Below are positions 60,888 through 64,000 of a stretch of DNA of 64,000 nucleotides, one piece after another. The position numbers and the translations under genes are program-made. Numbering within the stretch: the first letter of the stretch is position 1; every line of letters begins with the position of its first letter. This DNA comes from Oscillatoria nigro-viridis PCC 7112. Its GTDB lineage: Bacteria > Cyanobacteriota > Cyanobacteriia > Cyanobacteriales > Microcoleaceae. The notes beneath the pieces are model-generated. The model ran no database searches and had not been told where the DNA came from. It worked only from the letters and a program-made list of their open reading frames with translations. Location: assembly GCF_000317475.1 (NCBI RefSeq), contig NC_019729.1, positions 5,718,501 through 5,782,500 of the forward strand. The letters are read 5' to 3'.

Positions 60888-60948
60888 GGAACAATTTTAC
60901 CAATTTTTGAGACAATACTATGTTCGATCGCGCCTGACTACCTGCCGC

Positions 60949-61779
60949 TCAGAAACTAAAATTCGGGAAAAACAACTGCAAGTAAGTAGATAAGATGGCT
61001 TCCCCCCACAGAGCAGTAATTGCTGCACCGAGAGCCAGAAAGGGGCCGAAAGGCATGGGTTGACGCCGATCGAGCAACCCCAGGGCGATCGCCCCGCCAC
61101 CGGCAAAAGCCCCGACTATACAGGCGATGAATCCCGCTAGCAGCAAGTATTTCCACCCCAGCCAAGCTCCCATCAAGGCGGCCAATTTGGTATCTCCGGC
61201 GCCCATAGCATTCTGCCCGAGCCCGATCGAACCGGCGAGTCCGATCGCGTCAAACAGCCACAACCCGACAACTGCTCCGGCGATCCCATCGAGTACCAGA
61301 TAGTGTATCGAGTCGATCGGACTAAATGTCGGCCACCAACCTTTCGCCATTTGGAAAACCAATCCGACCACCAAACCCGATCGAGTTAAAGAATTAGGCA
61401 AAGTCATTGTATCGCAATCTATCAAAGACAAAGCCAACAGCCAGCTAAACAAAGCCCAAAAACCCAGAGTTTGCACTGTTACGCCAAACCGCCAGAAGAT
61501 TAACAAAAACAGCAAACCCGTAGCGGCTTCCACCAACGGATAGCGGGCAGAAATCCGACTGCGGCAGTGATTGCAGCGTCCCCGCAGCCACAGCCAACCG
61601 AACACGGGTATATTTTCGTAATTTCTGAGTTGATTTAAACATTTGGGACAGCGAGAAGGAGGGTGGATCACCGACAAACCCGCAGGCAACCGATAGACTA
61701 CCACATTTAGAAAGCTGCCAATAGCAGATCCGACAATAAAGACGATCGCCGTCACAAGGCAATTAAAGATTATTTCCAT
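60949..61779 (-). CDS. pilD: Prepilin peptidase / N-methyltransferase
   Basis: 276 residues. An integral membrane aspartyl protease that cleaves type IV prepilin leader peptides and methylates the new N-terminus. The cytosolic zinc-binding loop has two CxxC pairs (CPKCLNQL and CNHCRSRI). Catalytic aspartates lie in LSLIDCDTMTLPN and GAGDTKLAALMGAWLG. About eight hydrophobic segments. Needed for type IV pili, which serve twitching, phototaxis and DNA uptake in cyanobacteria. Its activity could be relevant to the c-di-GMP signalling genes in this window, but there is no direct linkage. Confidence 0.95.
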   Translation of the reverse strand: MEIIFNCLVTAIVFIVGSAIGSFLNVVVYRLPAGLSVIHPPSRCPKCLNQLRNYENIPVFGWLWLRGRCNHCRSRISARYPLVEAATGLLFLLIFWRFGVTVQTLGFWALFSWLLALSLIDCDTMTLPNSLTRSGLVVGLVFQMAKGWWPTFSPIDSIHYLVLDGIAGAVVGLWLFDAIGLAGSIGLGQNAMGAGDTKLAALMGAWLGWKYLLLAGFIACIVGAFAGGGAIALGLLDRRQPMPFGPFLALGAAITALWGEAILSTYLQLFFPNFSF

Positions 61780-61862
61780 TAAGTTGACTGTTGACTGTTG
61801 ACTGTGGTTATTTATTAATTGTTATATTCTGTTCGGTCAATTACCCATAAGGTTTGTAGTAA

Positions 61863-62986
61863 TACCAATTTAATATGAAGCTGCCTAGAATAGGGCTTCA
61901 AGAATAAACTTGTAACATGACAACGAACTAATTTGCTCAGGAGTGATTTTTTCAAGAACTTGTTTCAATCGCTCTCGCAATCGATCCAGTGTTGTAAAAA
62001 CTTCTCCAACAAGTTGCTGTTTGATATATTCCCAGACCCTTTTAATTGGATTAAGTTCTGGACTATGTGAGGGTTAACAGACAGGAATTAAATTTTCGGG
62101 TTCTGATAGTTCATTAGTGATATGAGCGCCTGCTCTATCCATGTTAATCAGGGCAATATCTTCACCCAATTAAGCGAGAAAGATCGTCAATACATTGCTG
62201 AAAATCTTCTCCGTTAAGCGAGCGCGTATTCTTGGCCAAAATGCCAGCCACTCAATGGTTCAACTACCCCATACAACCCAAAATTTTCACGTTTCCACAG
62301 TAGGGGAGCAACTGGTTTTACCCCCCTAGCTGTAATTAATTTTCCTGTCAATATTTTCAATCCCAAACGGGTTTAATCTTGACACAAATATCGTAGCCTT
62401 TTGCCCTTACCAAAATATTTTTGAAACGTCAATACTGCTGGAATGATGTTTTTTTAAAAAGCTCCACTGCTTCTACGTCCTGTAAAGCACTTTGCGGACG
62501 TGGCACTTTCAGTGAGAGCTTGGAGACGATAATGCACCCAGGCATAGACTGTTGCATAAGTAAGGAATAGATTATACTCGCTGTTGAGCCATTCCACAAT
62601 TGCCCCGTAGCTTTTGAAGGGGACTCCTGTTGCCAAACGTTCTTTTAGTCCTTCTAATACATCACCTGTCAAGTGTGGTTCTTGTCCTGGGGCTTTTTTT
62701 ACCAACAATAATTCCGACAATCCACCCCGTCGATACTTTTGCAACCACCTGCTTATCGTAGATTTGTCTCTCCCCAAACGATTCGCTAATTCTTGATGCT
62801 GCTGTACTTGCCCTGTTTTTAACCATAATACTTGTATTCGTTCTCTTTGACTGGCAGTACGAGTATTTTTTAGTTTTTTTTCTAAAAATTCTACGCTTTC
62901 TTCAATTGTGATTTTTAAAATACGAGCCATAAAACGCACCAGTAACGCTACCTATCTATTATATGCAACTTCACATAAAATTGGTA
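61863..62986 (-). mobile_element. IS630-like element, decayed
   Basis: Imperfect inverted ends TACCAATTTAATATGAAG (61863-61880) and the complement of TACCAATTTTATGTGAAG (ending 62986). TA occurs at each boundary, as expected for IS630/Tc1-type TA target duplication. It contains a broken transposase on the minus strand. Confidence 0.78.
61885..62930 (-). pseudogene. IS630-like transposase with stops
   Basis: The N-terminal HTH half is open from ATG 62930 to 62454 (MARILKITIEESVEFLEKKL, LANRLGRDKSTISRWLQKYR, GLKERLATGVPFKSYGAIVE). The catalytic half is recoverable only in pieces: PENLIPVC-stop-PSHSPELNPIKRVWEYI, then KQQLVGEVFTTLDRLRERLK and CYKFILEALF ending at 61885. At least one nonsense change and several frameshifts between 62100 and 62450 inactivate it. 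Confidence 0.78.
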
Positions 62987-62987
62987 T

Positions 62988-64000
62988 AAGGACTTTAGTC
63001 CAATGGCACTGAAAAAGTGAGCAAAAAAAAATATCTAAGGCAATATCTGCGTAGATAATTGCCTTACAAACCAAAATATCTCTCTCTAGTATGCCCAATC
63101 GTGCGTCTATTCTCAAGCAACAATTTTTACAGAGCGTCGCCTTACCCTGGAAAGAATTGCTACCAGACTCTAAAGTCAAAGAGCTTCTGGCCGGGCGAGG
63201 ATCTCAGATACTACAACAGCGTCAATACACCGATAGTGACCTTATGGGCGATGGTATCTCAGGTACTAGATCCAGACAAAAGTTTGAGTCAAGCGGTGAA
63301 GGGGATGAGTACCTGGCTGAGTGTAGCTCGAGTCAAGCCTCCTTCTTCAGACACGGGGGCATACAGTAAAGCTCGTCAACGACTACCTGAAAGACTTGTC
63401 CAACAGTTAGTACCCGTAGTGGCAGAGGCACTAGAAAAGCAAGTTCCTCGCCTAACAGCAATGGTGTGGACGACAGGTGCGGGATCTCGCCGGCACAACC
63501 GTGTTGATGAGTGATACCCAGCCCAATCAAGCTGAGTATCCGCAACACAGCAATCAAAAAACTGGGTGTGGATTTTCCCATCGCGAAAATGGTAGTGCTC
63601 TTTTCATTGCTCACAGGTGCAGTGGTATCGGCTGGTATTGCTTCATTGGCGACGAGTGAGATTGTGATGAGTCGCCTGTTGTATGCGAATTTAGTTCCCT
63701 CCGATGTGATATTAGCCGATCGAGCCTGTGCGGCAATTATCTCGATTTAGTTTTGGTAAAACAGCAGGGAGCAGACGCTGTTTTTCGGAAAAATCATCTC
63801 CGTAAAAAGGACTTAAGGGCGGGGTAAGAAGTTGGGAATTGGCGACCATAAAGTAGTCTGGAATAAGCCCCAACATTGTCCCAAACACATCAGTAATGAG
63901 GAATTTGAGGAATTACCATCTAATTTCATTGTTCGGGAAGTCTGAAGAGCGAATTCAACGCCGTGGCTTTCGACAAGAGCGTATTATTGTAGTCACAACG
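62988..64000 (+). pseudogene. IS4-family transposase relic, runs off right edge
   Basis: Pieces in order on the plus strand: MPNRASILKQQFLQSVALPW with ELLPDSKVKELLAGRG (63091-63230), then PIVTLWAMVSQVLDPDKSLS and GAYSKARQRLPERLVQQLVP (63230-63480), then SDTQPNQAEYPQHSNQK and FPIAKMVVLFSLLTGAVVSA with SEIVMSRLLYANLVPSDVIL and ADRA (63490-63730), then LVLVKQQGADAVF and VWNKPQHCPKHISNEEFEEL (63745-63920). Each block is in a different frame, so it carries several indels. The match to cyanobacterial IS4-type transposases is from memory. Confidence 0.72.

Overview
This 64 kb window is chromosomal DNA of a cyanobacterium, most likely a filamentous Oscillatoriales type (Microcoleus/Oscillatoria/Phormidium-like; this is inference). 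The evidence is very frequent GCGATCGC (HIP1) octamers, psbV, psbV2, petJ, petF, biliverdin reductase and a phytochrome, together with abundant heptanucleotide tandem repeats, TnpB elements and a high load of small toxin-antitoxin genes and degraded insertion sequences.

Layout. 1-9.2 kb: the 5' part of an ftsH gene, a chromosomal ParM-like actin with a small partner, a membrane/coiled-coil protein with a Myb/SANT-like tail, an MgtE magnesium channel, and an ABC importer (fused permease plus ATPase). 9.2-11.5 kb: a gene-poor stretch holding a decayed MFS transporter and a long palindrome. 11.5-21.2 kb: a signalling block with a very large multi-PAS hybrid kinase, a biliverdin-type phytochrome hybrid kinase, and a response-regulator diguanylate cyclase right behind it. 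21.7-26.6 kb: a macro-domain protein, an internally repeated helical protein, a TnpB element and aspS. 26.7-31 kb: an island of small genes with VapBC, RelE-type TA, three near-identical copies of a 77-codon gene of unknown function and three ribbon-helix-helix proteins, built by segmental duplication. 31-38 kb: an M20 peptidase, then a pair of P-loop proteins (an AAA-like ATPase and a TPR-nSTAND1 protein). The second has an in-frame stop followed by a decaying extension that ends at another TnpB element.

38.8-46.3 kb: a SpoIID-like protein, ferredoxin, biliverdin reductase, and then a fluoride riboswitch followed by a cation/proton antiporter and a CLC protein with the sequence signature of fluoride/proton antiporters. 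This looks like a fluoride-resistance unit. 46.3-56 kb: decayed genes (BON protein, AI-2E transporter, ISAs1 remnant), a GST, a GT2 glycosyltransferase, a TenA gene whose 3' end has been replaced by an IS end, and a nested transposon pile-up (an ISKra4-like element inside an IS5-like element with an 8-bp target duplication, next to an IS4-like relic). 55.7-61.8 kb: ordinary housekeeping genes (CHAD protein, petJ, psbV2, psbV, accD, prepilin peptidase). 61.9-64 kb: two more decayed transposases (IS630-like and IS4-like), the last running off the window.

Working together: phytochrome and biliverdin reductase both concern biliverdin. The phytochrome, multi-PAS kinase and diguanylate cyclase probably form a light or redox to c-di-GMP pathway. 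psbV, psbV2 and petJ supply c-type cytochromes to photosynthetic electron transport, alongside petF.
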